Assembly: GCA_030220185.1 (NCBI GenBank)
Contig: JASPKZ010007251.1
Coordinates: 818,501-882,500 of the forward strand
From: Diploptera punctata
Lineage: Eukaryota > Arthropoda > Insecta > Blattodea > Blaberidae
Reading direction: 5' to 3'
DNA: 64,000 bases
The notes beneath the pieces were generated by a model. The model worked only from the letters and a program-made list of their open reading frames with translations, searched no databases and was not told the origin of the DNA. Shown here in pieces: positions 39,147-51,089 of the stretch. The translations under genes were made by a program, and so were the position numbers. Numbering within the stretch: the stretch's first letter is position 1; every line of letters begins with the position of its first letter.

Positions 39147-40168
39147 CAAGGTGAATCGAGACTGTGTTTGGACATATGTTCATATGTTCAATAACAGTAA
39201 AAACTCGTGTTTTTTCTTCATAGTAAGTGTGTAGTAACATGCAGCTAAAACATCACTTGTTTATTACGGAAACATTTCTGTCAGACTTAATTGTGTTTTA
39301 TACGGAAACAAGTGTTTGTGGAATGTAAATAGATGTACATACCAATCAATTATGTGTACTATATAGTAATTATATGAAAAATATTTAAAAAACATTTATT
39401 GTGGACCGGAGTTGTGTAATATGCTTTAAATGAACTAATCGAGGAGTGTTTTTTTGATGGTGGAAAAGTAATTTTTATATTGTGGTATAGATATATAGTA
39501 GGTAGTGTTCAAATATTTTGTGTCAAGGACAAAAATGGTTTTATTTTATATATTTCTTTTTTCAATTTTGTGGAATAATATTCACCACAATTCAATTTTA
39601 CCTCTAAGGTACCTAATTTCCATTACAATTTTATAAAAAACTTGAAAAAATGAAATGTAACTCCAGAAATTGCCCACTTTTAAATACTCTCTCATATAAA
39701 TTTACATTACAAATATTAATGTGAATGAATTGACGAATCATACGCTCAGATCGGGACTTGAACCCAGGACCCTTGGTTCTCTGGACCATGTGCTCTACCA
39801 ACTGAGCTACCGGAGCAAGTACTGATCTAAACTCAATCTTTCTCTATATACATTGTAATTGCCGCCCACCAAATGCTATGAAGCCTTTGCTTCTATCTTT
39901 GCAAATGGTGGCTTCTTTATTAAGAAGACATATATTTGGGAATTATACATTACATTATAAATGCCAGTACAGCTTTCTTCGATGCTTTTATTATTGAATA
40001 ATAAAAGCATCGAATTGATGAATGTTTAAAAGAAACTGCCCTTATCATTTAGAAAATTAGTTTTTTTATTATTATTATCATCATCAATATTATTGTTGTT
40101 GTTGACCATACAATGTTTTGAACAGGAGGGGGATATATATAACTAGAGTGAGTAGAAGTGTGAATAAA
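39147..40168 (+). other. Probable Rsf1 3' UTR
   Basis: AT-rich DNA after the stop codon without ORFs. An AATAAA hexamer lies at 40163-40168; another at 40000-40005 lies inside an inserted tRNA-like element. The true polyadenylation site cannot be fixed from sequence alone. Confidence 0.45.
39735..40012 (-). mobile_element. tRNA-like element, inverted
   Basis: Module at 39744-39816 on the minus strand (T arm GGACTTGAACCC read inverted); 5' end CAATAATAAAAGCATCGAA near 40012. Confidence 0.7.
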
Positions 40169-40530
40169 ATTATACCAGAATATGAAAAAGAGATTGCTGA
40201 AATATGAAATTATAATGACAAAATAAGAAAAAAATGATATTTTTATATTTTTTTTGTGTCAGGATTAAATTGTTTTACTGAAAGGTAAATAATGATATTT
40301 CAAATGAATAGATATGAATGAATGATTATTTTTTTTTACAATTATAAAACTGTAGGCTAGTAAATTTTAAATTGTTATAAGTTAATTATCTCTCAAGAAT
40401 TTAAACCAAAATGTAAACAATTGGTTTTTCTATGAGGAAGGAAGGATCCTGTCATATTTTCAAATTGTAAGGTGGGATTTGTGATGGGAACATTTCACAA
40501 CACTCCTTAAACATCATTGACTTTAAAATT
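40020..40530. other. Stretch downstream of Rsf1, nothing recognised
   Basis: AT-rich; contains the AATAAA hexamer at 40163. Confidence 0.35.
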
Positions 40531-40632
40531 CATCGGAGAACATATTGTTTAAACAACTCACCTCATAGGATTCATGCTTCCATGATATCACGATTTCAAA
40601 CATAGTCATGTTCATATTCAGCCATAACGTCA
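40530..40632. mobile_element. PLE arm fragment
   Basis: TTAAAATTCATCGGAGAACA and AACTCACCTCATAGGATTCA as in 28328; cut at GCCATAACGTCATTG. Confidence 0.65.
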
Positions 40633-40870
40633 TTGACTTTCCCTCTCTCCATGATGAAATGAGTTAGTGGGATCCTTCCTTCCATAGACAAAATAAACTA
40701 TAATCACTGATCATTCACATTAAAATAATCAAATATTTCAATACAGATTGTAACACATGCTTACAATAACTAACTCATTGCTTTATCAAACCAAAGGAAT
40801 TCTTGTGGGGGATTGGAAATACCAATCCTCCAATTCTTTTATTTATTTTTTGGGTTTGATTCTTCCCATA

Positions 40871-41360
40871 CTTTTTTTTTTTTCAAAAATTTATTTTCTA
40901 TTCATAAACTCGTTTCTAATGGTTGGAAAGTCCAGAAAAACAAATACAATCGATTGCTGCAAATATCTATAAACTATCACTAAATATTTTAAGTATGAAG
41001 ATATTGTCAAAATACTATGAAATGTGAAATTTTTTTCTGAGTTGCTTTAGATTAGCCATTTAACTTCTGGACCCTTCTATGCATATTTTTTTTTCAAAAG
41101 TTCGTTTTTATTCATAAGCCTATTTTTAATGATATTTGAAGAGAAAAATTATATGCTCAGACTGGGACTTGAACCCGGGACCCTTGGTTGAAAAGTTCAG
41201 AAAAACAAATACAATCAATTGTAAATATCTGTAAACTATTGCTAAATACTTAAATATACATACATATATATTGAAATTTTCTTAAAATATGAAGATATTG
41301 TCAGAATATTATGAAATGTGATTTTTTTTTTCTCAAGTGATTTAGTTTTGCCAGTATCTA
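40871..41360. repeat. Diverged tandem duplication with a tRNA-like insert
   Basis: 40871-41040 is repeated at 41088-41345 (shared AGAAAAACAAATACAATC, TATGAAGATATTGTCA). The second copy contains 55 bp of a tRNA-like element (41132-41186) ending in the anticodon stem. Confidence 0.7.
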
Positions 41361-41514
41361 TAATGTAAATATTTCTAGTTTCTGCTTCATTATTCTTCAT
41401 AGTTTATAGTATGAAATTTCATATTTCTACTCACGCTACGTATAACTATAGGTAATGGTTCTCAATTGTTTTTTAAGCTTGAAGAATATTATTAAACTTA
41501 AGTTAAATGTGATA

Positions 41515-41765
41515 TTAAATTAATATTGAGAAGCTAAAGCTATTACTATCATAGAAATAAGTAAATTAATGAACACAATTAAATTATTGTAAATCAATGG
41601 TAAAGAGAAAAATTTTTGCCTGAACCGGGAATCGAACCCCGAACCTTTAGCTTTCCGTGCTAATGAAGCCTGGATTAGCTCAGTGGTCTGAACATTAGCA
41701 CGGAAAGCTAAAGGTTCGGGGTTCGATTCCCGGTTCAGGCAAAAAATTTTATCTTTACCATTGAT
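41515..41765. mobile_element. tRNA-like type 2 foldback, 12 bp target duplication
   Basis: TTAAATGTGATA at 41503-41514 and 41766-41777. Plus module 41668-41740 (GATTAGCTCAGTGGTCTGAA, GGGTTCGATTCCC), minus partial module 41618-41664. Full left arm. Confidence 0.85.
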
Positions 41766-41779
41766 TTAAATGTGATACT

Positions 41780-42000
41780 CTGATCACTGATGAGAACATA
41801 AATACTGTATGTTGCTGGAAAAACTAAGTTACTCTATTTGAGCACATGTTAAAATTTACTCACCGAACTAATTTGATATAGGCATAAGTTAGTGTACGTT
41901 GGGCTCAGGTGAGTCATTTGTGCCCGTGAGGTTCACATGACTTGACGAGGAAAACAACAATCAGTGCTGCAATAATTAAGTTTGGTCTGTGTATTTTTAC
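41780..42000. other. Short unassigned stretch
   Basis: No feature seen. Confidence 0.3.
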
Positions 42001-42770
42001 CTCATTTGATTGTTTCTGTTGGACATATGTTTGCCCCATCCTCAGCTAGTATAGATTGATGTCTCTCAAGTTGTCGGCCTGGATCTCGACTCCTGCTCTC
42101 TCTTTCTTGGTCCAAAGGATTTACTAATTAGGTTTCTCTCCCTGGGAATTTCAAAATTCATAATTCTCTCTTTGTTCTTCTGTATGTAGAAATTTTTTTC
42201 TCCTATGGTGAGTTTGTTTTTGTTTTCTAACTGCTTTAATAGTTTTGTGTTTAAATCTATTTTGTGTTTTTCTGACCAAACATGGGCAGCTACTGCAGAT
42301 TTTTCTACTTACCCTTTTTTTTTTTACATTTCTTATGTGTTCTTTGGTTCTAATGGTTAAATTTCTCTTTACTTATTTTAGGAATTCTCACTATGAGGTA
42401 TATTCATTAAGGTAGAATTTCTCTTTGTTTTCCCTATGTATATCTTATCACAATCTGTACATTTTATTTGATATATTCCTGATTTTTTTATTGTCATCAA
42501 TCTTTTCATTTTTTGTTGGTTTTATTAGTTTATTTAGGCTGTAAACATTCTTTGGTACTAATCTAATATTAAATTTTTTTCAAAAATCTTTTGAAATTTA
42601 TTGTATGCTCATGGGTGATATGTGAATTTCCTGTATTTCACTTTCCTTTGGTTTTTCTATTTGAAGAGTACTTTCATTCTTTAATTTTTGTAACAATTAT
42701 TTTCTGTGTCATTTTCTCTTCAAAACCATTTTATTTTGCCACTTCAACTGTGTTTTTTCTCTAACTCTTA
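42000..42770 (-). mobile_element. PLE endonuclease remnant
   Basis: Minus strand, many stops: SGIYQIKCTDCDKIYIGKTK-like at about 42480-42420, SAVAAHVWSEKHKID at about 42300-42250 and MNFEIP at 42150. Interrupted by a 45 bp insertion. Confidence 0.65.
42371..42415. mobile_element. Solo 45 bp PLE terminal block, 11 bp target duplication
   Basis: AATTTCTCTTT at 42360-42370 and 42416-42426 surrounds ACTTATTTTAGGAATTCTCA plus CTATGAGGTATATTCATTAA plus GGTAG. It equals the extra terminal block found on the long arm of dimers, with no arm attached. Confidence 0.85.
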
Positions 42771-43398
42771 TTTTTTTTTTTATTCAGGGGTATATTCACC
42801 AATCTATGTGATAGGCTATTGAAGATTGTAATTTTGAGTGAAATATGGTTTAATCCAGCTGTTTTAATGTAGTTATCTGTGTGAATCTTTTCTGTGAATG
42901 GCAAAATTCTATTTTAATTTTTTCTTAATTTCTATGTAATTTCAGATCAAAAAATAGTGTTTATTTATTCTTTTCTGTTTCTAATGTGAATTTGATTGTT
43001 TTCTTCTGTATATTCAGGAGTTTTAAGGTGAAGTGATACATTTGTATATGTTTTCTTCTTTGTCACGGTTTAAGCTTTTTGCTAGCGTGTTCCGTTTCCA
43101 AATTGCTGCTCTTTCCACTTTTTCTTTGGTCTTCCCAAACTTCTTTTTCCTCTTGGTGAATATTTATATGTTGCTTTTGGTATTCTCTTCCCAGTCATCC
43201 TGGACTCCATCTTACTGGCCATTCACAAGGAATTTAAAACACTACTTATTGGTTATAAAAATATTACTAAAGGAAGAACATTTATTTTCATTTCGTTATT
43301 TTCAATTATTATGTTCAACAATTTCGTAGGGCTGTTATATGTCCTCACTAGCACTAGGTATATAACAATAACTTTATCATTAGCCCTACATCTATGAT
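42770..43398. other. Intergenic stretch, mostly unassigned
   Basis: Around 43080-43150, TTCCAAATTGCTGCTCTTTC read inverted codes [12 protein letters not shown], part of a non-LTR family also at 52079-52160. Otherwise AT-rich. Confidence 0.4.
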
Positions 43399-43411
43399 TA
43401 ACATTTATAGT

Positions 43412-44201
43412 TCATTATTAAAATTCATCGGAGAACATTTTGTTTAAACAACTCACCTCATAGAATTCATGCTTCCATGATACCACGGTTTCAAACACAT
43501 TCATGTTCATCCTCAGCCATAACTCCAACTGACGAAATTCTGCGGCCGTCAACTGTTCTGTTGTCGCCATCTTCAGTGCTGCCATCTATGGTTGAATTTA
43601 TAAACTTCGAAATCAAAGTAATTTTGTTAGGGATATCAAAATTCATTGATCTATCTTCATTTTTCTGAATGTATATATTCTCCCAAACTGTCAATTCCAA
43701 AGGTTTCTCTACTCATTTTAAAAGTTTAGCTTCTCTTCCAATTTTTATGATGTTCTAATAAAATATTAAAAATTGTGAAATTGAAAAATCTGCAATTGAT
43801 GCACATAGTTTATTAAAACATCATAAAATTGGAAGAGAAGCTAAACTTTTTAAAACAAGTAGAGAAGCCTTGCCTTTGGAATTGACAGTTTGGGAGAAAA
43901 TATATATTCAGAAAAATAAAGATAGATCAATGAATTTTGATATCCCTAACGAAATTACCTTGATTTCGAAGTTCATAGATTCAACCATAGATGGCAGCAT
44001 TGAAGATGGCGACAATAGAACAGTTGATGGCCAAAGAATTTCGTCAGTTGGAGTTATGGTTGAGGATGAACATGACTGTGTTTGAAACTGCGGTATCATG
44101 GAAGCATGAATCCTATGAGGTGAGTTGTTTAAACAGAATGTTCTCCGATGAATTTTAATGATTATACCTCATAATGTTTACTTCCCAACATTAATTTAAT
44201 A
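43412..44201. mobile_element. PLE inverted dimer, 13 bp target duplication
   Basis: TAACATTTATAGT at 43399-43411 and 44202-44214. Left arm truncated, right arm full. Both arms carry the C-terminal coding; the plus ORF 43870-44085 reads LELTVWEKIYIQKNKDRSMN and ends DEHDCV with TGA (44083-44085) in the ribozyme GAA box. Confidence 0.85.
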
Positions 44202-44224
44202 TAACATTTATAGTATTTGGGTGA

Positions 44225-44500
44225 ATTAATAATACCCAGCACTAAGTGTTCTTTTCCAGTGTGTTCTGTATTTCACTATTGTTGTGTTTAATCCCTCTAC
44301 TTTTAGTTGCTGTCTTATTTCTGTATTATGTTTTTTTGTCTGTTCTTTGATATCCTGGAATTGGTCTGAGGAATTTCATTTCAGCAGCTTGGATTCCAGC
44401 AGATTGTTGTGTTGTCACTGTCCATGTTTCAAATCCATAAGTAATAATAGGAACTCCCATTGCCCTGTAAATTTAATGTGTAAGATCAAAAAGAAGTTGC
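44225..44500 (-). mobile_element. Non-LTR retrotransposon tail
   Basis: Minus strand: VPIITYGFETWTVTTQQSAG, IQAAEMKFLRPIPGYQRTDK. RT C-terminal region of a family related to N2. Confidence 0.65.
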
Positions 44501-44754
44501 ACTACTTGGGGATTAAAGAGAGAGGAATTTGTCCTTGCTCTAGAGGATTTGCATAAGTATCTCAGTAGTAGAGCACCAACATGTAAAACTGGGTTCAGAA
44601 ACCTCCTCAAGTGCATTTTGCTCTCTAGTTATGTTAACCACGGCCTACAGAAGCTTATTTGAAAATATTAATTTCCATACATTCACAACTATTCTTAAGA
44701 TGCTCTAATTAAATAGCATAAATAAACAAATTCAACAATTAAGAATTAAATTGT

Positions 44755-44950
44755 TTTTATTACTTCACCTCATATCCTTTTTCTTCTAGACTGCAGTTTT
44801 GGAGCTTATCTCCATCATCAGTAGCCTCTGATCGACCGGTGTTATGTCATTTCTTGGCAGAGATAAGCAGTCTAGAAGAAAAAGGATATGAGGTGAGGTA
44901 ATAAAAACATTAATTGAATTCTTAAATTAAACCTCATAGTGTTTTTCCCC
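44755..44950. mobile_element. PLE inverted dimer
   Basis: Arms TACTTCACCTCATATCCTTT and AAAGGATATGAGGTGAGGTA, then AACCTCATAGTGTTTTTCCC only on the right. Confidence 0.7.
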
Positions 44951-45149
44951 GTGTGAAAGTTAAATAAATTCAATAATTATTTACTACTTTTAATAGTAAT
45001 AAAAGAGAATTGAAAGCAACTTGTTTAATTAATTATTTAGAGTAACTTGAGCGAAATTGAATGATTAATTAAACTTGAAAAAGTCAACATTATTAAAATT
45101 CTGTTGAGATATTAGTCACAAAATTATGATATAAAATTATAAAATTGTT

Positions 45150-45410
45150 TTAATAAATGAGTTGGAGAAAATGTTTTAACATCTCACCTTATAAAGTTGC
45201 ATGTCTTCACAATACCGGTTTCAAAAGTATAGTATTACTTCCATCTTCAGTCAAATTCCAACTCGACTGAAGATGGAAGTAATACTATACTTTTGAAACT
45301 GGTATTGTGAAGACATGCAACTTTATAAGGTGAGATGTTAAAACATTTTCTCCAACTCATTTATTAATGTAAATACCTCATAGTGTTTCCTCCCAGTGTA
45401 ATTTTAATAA
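45150..45410. mobile_element. PLE inverted dimer
   Basis: Arms AACATCTCACCTTATAAAGT and inverse; CTGAAGA-T-GGAAGT..ACTTTT-GAA-ACTGGT-A on the plus strand (45261-45305). Right arm full (ACCTCATAGTGTTTCCTCCC). Confidence 0.7.
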
Positions 45411-45411
45411 A

Positions 45412-45690
45412 ATTGTTGCCTAATAGGTCCGTCTGCTCAGCTTATAGGTCCGTCTCCACAACTTTGCAAACTATTAATTCTCTGTAGGCCTTTCAAGATT
45501 AGTCACATCATCAGCAGGATGATAGGTCTGCATTGCATTCAGGGTTAGTTGATACAAACCTATCTCCTGCTCCTGCTGATGATGGGATTGTCTTGAAAGG
45601 TCTACTGAGAATTAATAGTTTACCAAGTTGAGGGGGCGGACTTATTGGATAATTTTATATTGTAATTTTAATTTTGAAACTTAAAAAACT
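45412..45690. mobile_element. H-family inverted dimer
   Basis: TAGGTCCGTCTGCTCAGCTT, ATTAATTCTCTGTAGGCCTT against AAGGTCTACTGAGAATTAAT; CTGATGA-T-GGGAT core at 45577. Confidence 0.6.
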
Positions 45691-46556
45691 GAAAAATTAA
45701 ACAAAAGTTTAATATTCAGGTATGTTACGTAGAACTAATTGTAAAATAACTGTTTTTCTTTCCTGAAAAAAAAACAATTTTAGTACAAGGGCAGTTTTTG
45801 CTAAACATTCTTCAAATTTTTTAAATGATGTGCATGGTATTCCATTTATATGTATAAATTAAAGGAAATTATCTTAACTTCTGAGCTTGCTAGATTTTAT
45901 AAGCAACACAAATTATTTTCTAAATGAAAGAATTGGGTGTATATATTTCTTTATTTCTCTAATATATCATTGGTGTCACAACAAATGTACTGTTGGTACC
46001 TCAACTCATCGGATGTGAAACTTGGAGAAATGGAGGGGTAGTTTTTTTGTGGGGGTGAGTGTAGCAGTACTTTCAGGGTAAATGGACTCACTTTTTGTAC
46101 CATTCTATGCTCATTCGAAAATAATTTCTTTTAGTTGTTACCAGCATCTGGAAATGAATAGTGACTGCAAAGTTAATTCTTTTAAAATTTATCACTTAAG
46201 TTAGAATTTCTGGAATATATATTTTATTGTTTATTTTAGTTTAATACATCTAATTTTACTTTATATAAGTATTTTTAATGTTATATTTTATTAACTTCAA
46301 ATTATGGGTGAGTCTGTGTTTTTTTAATGCTTGCTACATTAAATTCTGAACTTTGCCTCCTTCAGTACTGTCACTTAATGACCTCCAGTCCACTTTCCTT
46401 CCATGTTCAATAAGCTGTGGCACCATCAGTACAAATTATATTCCTGGTATTTGGATTCTGTCCATGTTCTTATGCAGAGCATTTGTAAACAAAAAACAGT
46501 GCTGATAACTGTTTAGTAGGGAGCACCAAGAAATGTGTGATTACATCACTCTTGTA
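45690..46556. other. Intergenic stretch, nothing recognised
   Basis: AT-rich, short ORFs only. Confidence 0.35.
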
Positions 46557-47868
46557 GAGACACTTTTTCTGCTGGATGGACGTAATGGTGGACTCAAAGA
46601 ACTCGCAATTCATTTTTTTAGAAATTCATACTTTGAGGTATTATTTATTTAGGTAAACATTTATCACTCACTTCGTATTCTTCTTCTTAGACTAGTTTTG
46701 GCACAATCTTCTGTACCATCGTCAGTGTTTCTATGACTGTTGTTCCGTCGTCCTGAAGAGCATCTCTTGCTCCATCTGTTTGTAGACTAAAAAACCTCGA
46801 AATCAAGTCATTTTTCACGGGTTTCGAGGTTTTTCAGTCTTCCAACAGAGGGAGCAAGAGTTGGTTCTTCAGGACGATAGAACATGATCGTAGAAATAAC
46901 TGATGATGGTACAGAAGATTGTGCTGAAACTAGTCTAAGAAGAAGAAGAATATGAGGTGAATGATAAAAATGTACCTAAATAAAGGACTCCTAGTTGTTG
47001 AGACCAGCTACTTAATTCAGATCAATTTGTAAAATTTGTATAACCACTGACTACAATATGAATTTAAAGGGAGAGGACATTAACACAGGCTTTATGGGCA
47101 AATTAATAGGTTCCTGATAACAATGGTCATTTATTAAGACTACTTCTAAGTAAAGATGGCCATTCAAGCAGGTTTTACTGTATATTAATTTATATACAGT
47201 ATTACCTATTTTCTTATAGAGACACTTTTTCTGCCGGATGGACGTAATGATAGACTCAAAGGACTTGCAATTAATTTTTTTAGAAATTCACACTGTGAGG
47301 TATTATTTATTTAGGTAAACATTTATCACTCACCTCATATTCTTCTTCTTCTTCTTAGAATAATTTTGGCACAATCTTCTGTACCATCGTCAGTATTTCT
47401 ATGACTGTTGTTCCGTCATCCTGAAGAGCATCTCTTGCTCCCTCTGTTGGTAGACTAAAAAACCTCGAAATCAAGTCATTTTTCATGGGTTTCGAGGTTT
47501 TTCAGTCTTCCAACAGAGGGAGCAAGAGTTGGTTCTTCAGGATGACAGAACAAGGTCATAGAAATACTGACAATGGTACAGAAGATTGTGCCAAAACTAG
47601 ACTAAGAAGAAGAATATGAGGTGAATGATAAAAATGTACCTAAATAAAGGACTCCTAGTTGTTGAGACCAGCTACTTAATTCAGGTCAATTTGTGAAATT
47701 TATATAACCACTGACTACAATGTGAATTTAAAGGGAGAAGACATTAACACAGGCTTTATGGGCAAATTAATAGGTTCCTGATAACAATGGTCATTTATTA
47801 AGACTACTTCTAAGTAAAGATGGCCATTCAAGCAGGTTTTACTGTATATTAATTGATATAAAGTATAC
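46557..47868. repeat. 662 bp tandem duplication carrying a PLE dimer
   Basis: About 46557-47218 is repeated at 47219-47868, beginning GAGACACTTTTTCTGC and ending CTGTATATTAATT; few differences. Each unit has a PLE inverted dimer (46615-46990 and 47277-47652) with CTGATGA-T-GGTAC/GTGCT-GAA-ACTAGT-C in the first unit. Confidence 0.8.
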
Positions 47869-47872
47869 CCCT

Positions 47873-48185
47873 CTTTTACACTTTTCAAGGGACCACGGGA
47901 AAAATGGTGTAAAATAGGGAAAGTGTAAATTGAGGGAAATGAAGATGATCTCAAATATGTTGATCCCCATACCCTACATTCATTTCAGAACATGAAAAAA
48001 ACAGATGAGGATAATATACTACAGTATACCCCTATTTTACACTTTTCAAGGGACCAGAGGGAAAGTGGTATAAATTTGGGGAAAGTGTAAATTATGGAAA
48101 ACGAGGAGAAGCTAAAAAATTTTACCCTCATATTGAGCAACCATTCTAGAACATGCAAAAAAGCAGTGACCAGGATAATATACAA
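47873..48185. repeat. 151 bp tandem repeat, two units
   Basis: Units start GTATACCCCT at 47873 and 48024, share TTTTACACTTTTCAAGGGAC and end AGGATAATATAC. About 80% alike by eye. Confidence 0.75.
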
Positions 48186-48231
48186 TATTGGCTAAATAAT
48201 GTAATGTTTCTTTTAATTTAAAATAAAATTC

Positions 48232-48727
48232 TTTACACCTCACTTCATATCCTGTTCATAGCCATGTGGAGATAAGCTCTCCATATATACCTATCCTGAG
48301 CTAATGCTTTCTGATCATCCCCCCATACAATCTACCTCTCTAATCATAATAAACTAAATTCCATAGCACGATAGGCCTAGAAGACCCTTGGCCTACCAGC
48401 TGGCCTCATATCTACATGTGTTAATCACGGTCATCCTGCCAGTGTAGATGTGACATGTGGTCAACATGCGGGTCCCCCAGCCATTATAGCTGGTTTTCTC
48501 AATCTGGAGCTGCTACTTATTGTAGCTACCCAAATTCTCAAGATCTGGGTGGGCACCAGTCCCATATTGGCCGAAATTCCATGAGAAAATTTCTTCTCCA
48601 TGGAGACCAGCACAAGTCCTATAGCTCTGCACCAAGGCCTTTTTCCTTAACCACTTGGTTACAGCGCAGGACCCCTCAAATCATGGTTAATATTATTCTC
48701 CCACTTCATTCTTGGTCTACCAACTGA
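48232..48727 (-). mobile_element. SINE family 1 within a non-LTR tail (N1)
   Basis: 48240-48345 and 48676-48727 are parts of an N1 tail (GATAAGCTCTCCATA.., CACTTCATTCTTGGTCTACC), inverted; the SINE (48362-48672, minus) lies between. Confidence 0.65.
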
Positions 48728-48779
48728 ATATAAAACAAATAATAATTTTATCTTCAAATATAACCTATAACTTGATGAA

Positions 48780-50060
48780 ATTATTGGCTTGATAATCTTA
48801 ATATTTAAAGGAATAAAAATAAAATAATATTAAGTAATAAAAATAAAAGATATACCTAGATCATGGCTAAGGAAATATTTGGTAAGCCTCATTTTAACTG
48901 TTTTTGAATTGGCAGTCCTTGATATAAGGGGAGGAAATTCTGGATACGGGTAACCAAAACAAGAGGGGATGTGAGTTGTTCAATGTAGAGGTACAGCTAG
49001 AGTTGTCTCTCCATCATGTGTTTAAGAGACAATTTTATTCTTGCCGTACCTCTAAAGAATGTGTTGAATCTATGGTTTTCATACACGATAGAGTTCGTTT
49101 AAAATCAGGAAAAAACAAAAAGAATTCTTCTGTTATAAAAAAATGTGTTAGCTATAAATTTGTGTAAGTTCAGAAGTTATTTTGTAAAACATACTGCAAG
49201 CAGATTATCATGAATTTAAGTGCATTTATTTATTTTTTGTTTTCTTTAAAATAGTTATTATTTATTTTGCATACTTTCGAAATGAACTTAAATTTTCAAA
49301 TATTTTAACATTTAATTTGAAACTATTTTTATGTTAATTTTCTAAATAAGAGATTCGTGCAAAGTACATTTAGACAAGTGATTGTAAGGAGTATTGGTTA
49401 ATGCATAAAACAAATTTGATAAATGATGATTTTGGAAATTGTTATGCAGTTATATGCAATTTTAAGAATATTATGTATGCAATTTAAATGAGTGCTGCTT
49501 TCCTTATTTTATAAATATTTCTTCGAGGATGTCTACAATTATTCTATTGCATTTTATGAAAAATGTCGAAAGCAGAAAAACAAAAATTTACAATTAAGAA
49601 AAGTAATTACATTGAAGTTGCATAGATGTACAAAAAATATGCTTGTTTTAATGTCTGTATCACTTTTCAATGTTAATTGTAGATTTTTATAGTACTTACG
49701 TGCTTCATGCTTTGGACAATAGTTAAGTTTTTGTATTTGTGGGTATGGAGCTTTGAAAAAACTGTTCTGTATACAAGTACATGTATTTGACTGGATATTA
49801 CATTGTTAGTGTTGTAAACAGTTATGTAACTAGTAAATTCCGTAAATGTTAAGGTGAATTATACTTAACCCTAGCTACTATAACATGAACCCTGAGGAGA
49901 GGGATGTTAAGAGTGTTATTATATTAAATAGTTACCACCAATCAGGACATGCATGGTATACTTCAGTTCCTCTGTTTTACTGCTATTTGTTTTTTTTTTT
50001 TATTTCAAATTCTTGGATGGGCACGTTAAGAGAGAAATCTTCCAAGTCATATTTCTTTGA
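48780..50060. other. Intergenic stretch, nothing recognised
   Basis: AT-rich, short ORFs at 48976 and 49492 without recognisable motifs. Confidence 0.35.
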
Positions 50061-50064
50061 ACTT

Positions 50065-51085
50065 TTATAGGAAAAATCACTGTAAGGTTTAATTTAAGAT
50101 TTAAATTAAAATTCTTTATACCTAAGATAAAATCAAATGTTTCATTCCTCTTCTCATATTAATCTTCTAAATAGATCATGATTTCAAGGCCATTGCGGTC
50201 CCATCCTCAGTACCATCTTGACGACTGATGTTATGTCGATTGGAAGAACCACTTCTTCTTCCCTCTGTTGGTGGACCGATAAACCTCTGGATCAGGTCAG
50301 GATTTGCAGGAATTTCGAAGTTCATAAGTTTTTCTCTGTTTTTCTGAATGTGGATTTTTTCCCAAACCGTAAGTTCCTTTTGTTTATCTATTTGTTTAAT
50401 TAGACTAGCTTTTGATTCAATTAGACATTTTTCGGACCAAGCATGAGCAGCTACTTCTGACTTTTCCACTTCTCCATTTCTGACATTTCTAAGATGCTCT
50501 TTCACCCTTGTTTTTCAAATTTATTTTTGTTTTTCCTATATACATTTTTGGAAAAAATGAAAAAGTCAGCAGTAGCTGCTTATGCTTGGTCCGAAAAACA
50601 TCTAATTGAATCAGAAGCTAGTCTAATTAAACAAATAGATAAATAAAAGGAACTCATAGTTTAGGAAAAAAATCCACATTCAGAAAAACTTATGATATTT
50701 TATATTTGAAGAGAAAAATTTTCACCTAGACTGAGATTCGAACCCGGGACCCTTGACTTTCTGGGCCAAGTGCTCTACCAACTGAGCTACCGAGGCGAGT
50801 TGCAATCTAGATGCAAATTTTTCTCTTATATACGTTGTAATTCCCTCATGCTTATGAACTTCGAAATTCCTGTGAATCCTGACCTGATCCAGAGGTTTAT
50901 TGGTCAACCAACAGAGGGAAGAAGTGGTTCTTCCGATTGACATAGCATCTGTTGTCAAGATGGTACTGAGGATGGGACCGCAATGGTCTTGAAATCGTGA
51001 TCTGCTTAGAAGATTAATATGAGGAGAGGTATGAAACATTTGATTTTATCTTAAATTAAACTTCATAATGATTTATTCCTATAAA
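50065..51085. mobile_element. PLE inverted dimer with nested tRNA-like element
   Basis: Left arm TTATAGGAAAAATCACTGTA and right arm ending CTTCATAATGATTTATTCCT. A tRNA-like element (50693-50865, minus module 50724-50796) is inserted with CTTATGA on both sides. Confidence 0.75.
50176..50505 (-). CDS. PLE endonuclease C-terminal ORF fragment
   Basis: Reads MKEHLRNVRNGEVEKSEVAA, LTVWEKIHIQKNREKLMNFE, ending DGTEDGTAMALKS. Lacks the GIY-YIG motifs. Stop TGA at 50176-50178 is in the palindrome ATCATGAT of the ribozyme (CTGAGGA-T-GGGACC..GGCCTT-GAA). Confidence 0.75.
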   Translation of the reverse strand: MKEHLRNVRNGEVEKSEVAAHAWSEKCLIESKASLIKQIDKQKELTVWEKIHIQKNREKLMNFEIPANPDLIQRFIGPPTEGRRSGSSNRHNISRQDGTEDGTAMALKS

Positions 51086-51089
51086 AGTT

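Noticed and set aside
1..39146. Rsf1 as a processed or dead pseudogene
   Set aside because: It has introns with good splice sites and only single-A frame breaks, which fit sequencing error better.
844..48000. Classic two-TIR MITEs as explanation for the hairpins
   Set aside because: Arms are unequal, duplications are 10-18 bp and variable, and ribozyme and endonuclease sequences are present, all of which favour PLE.
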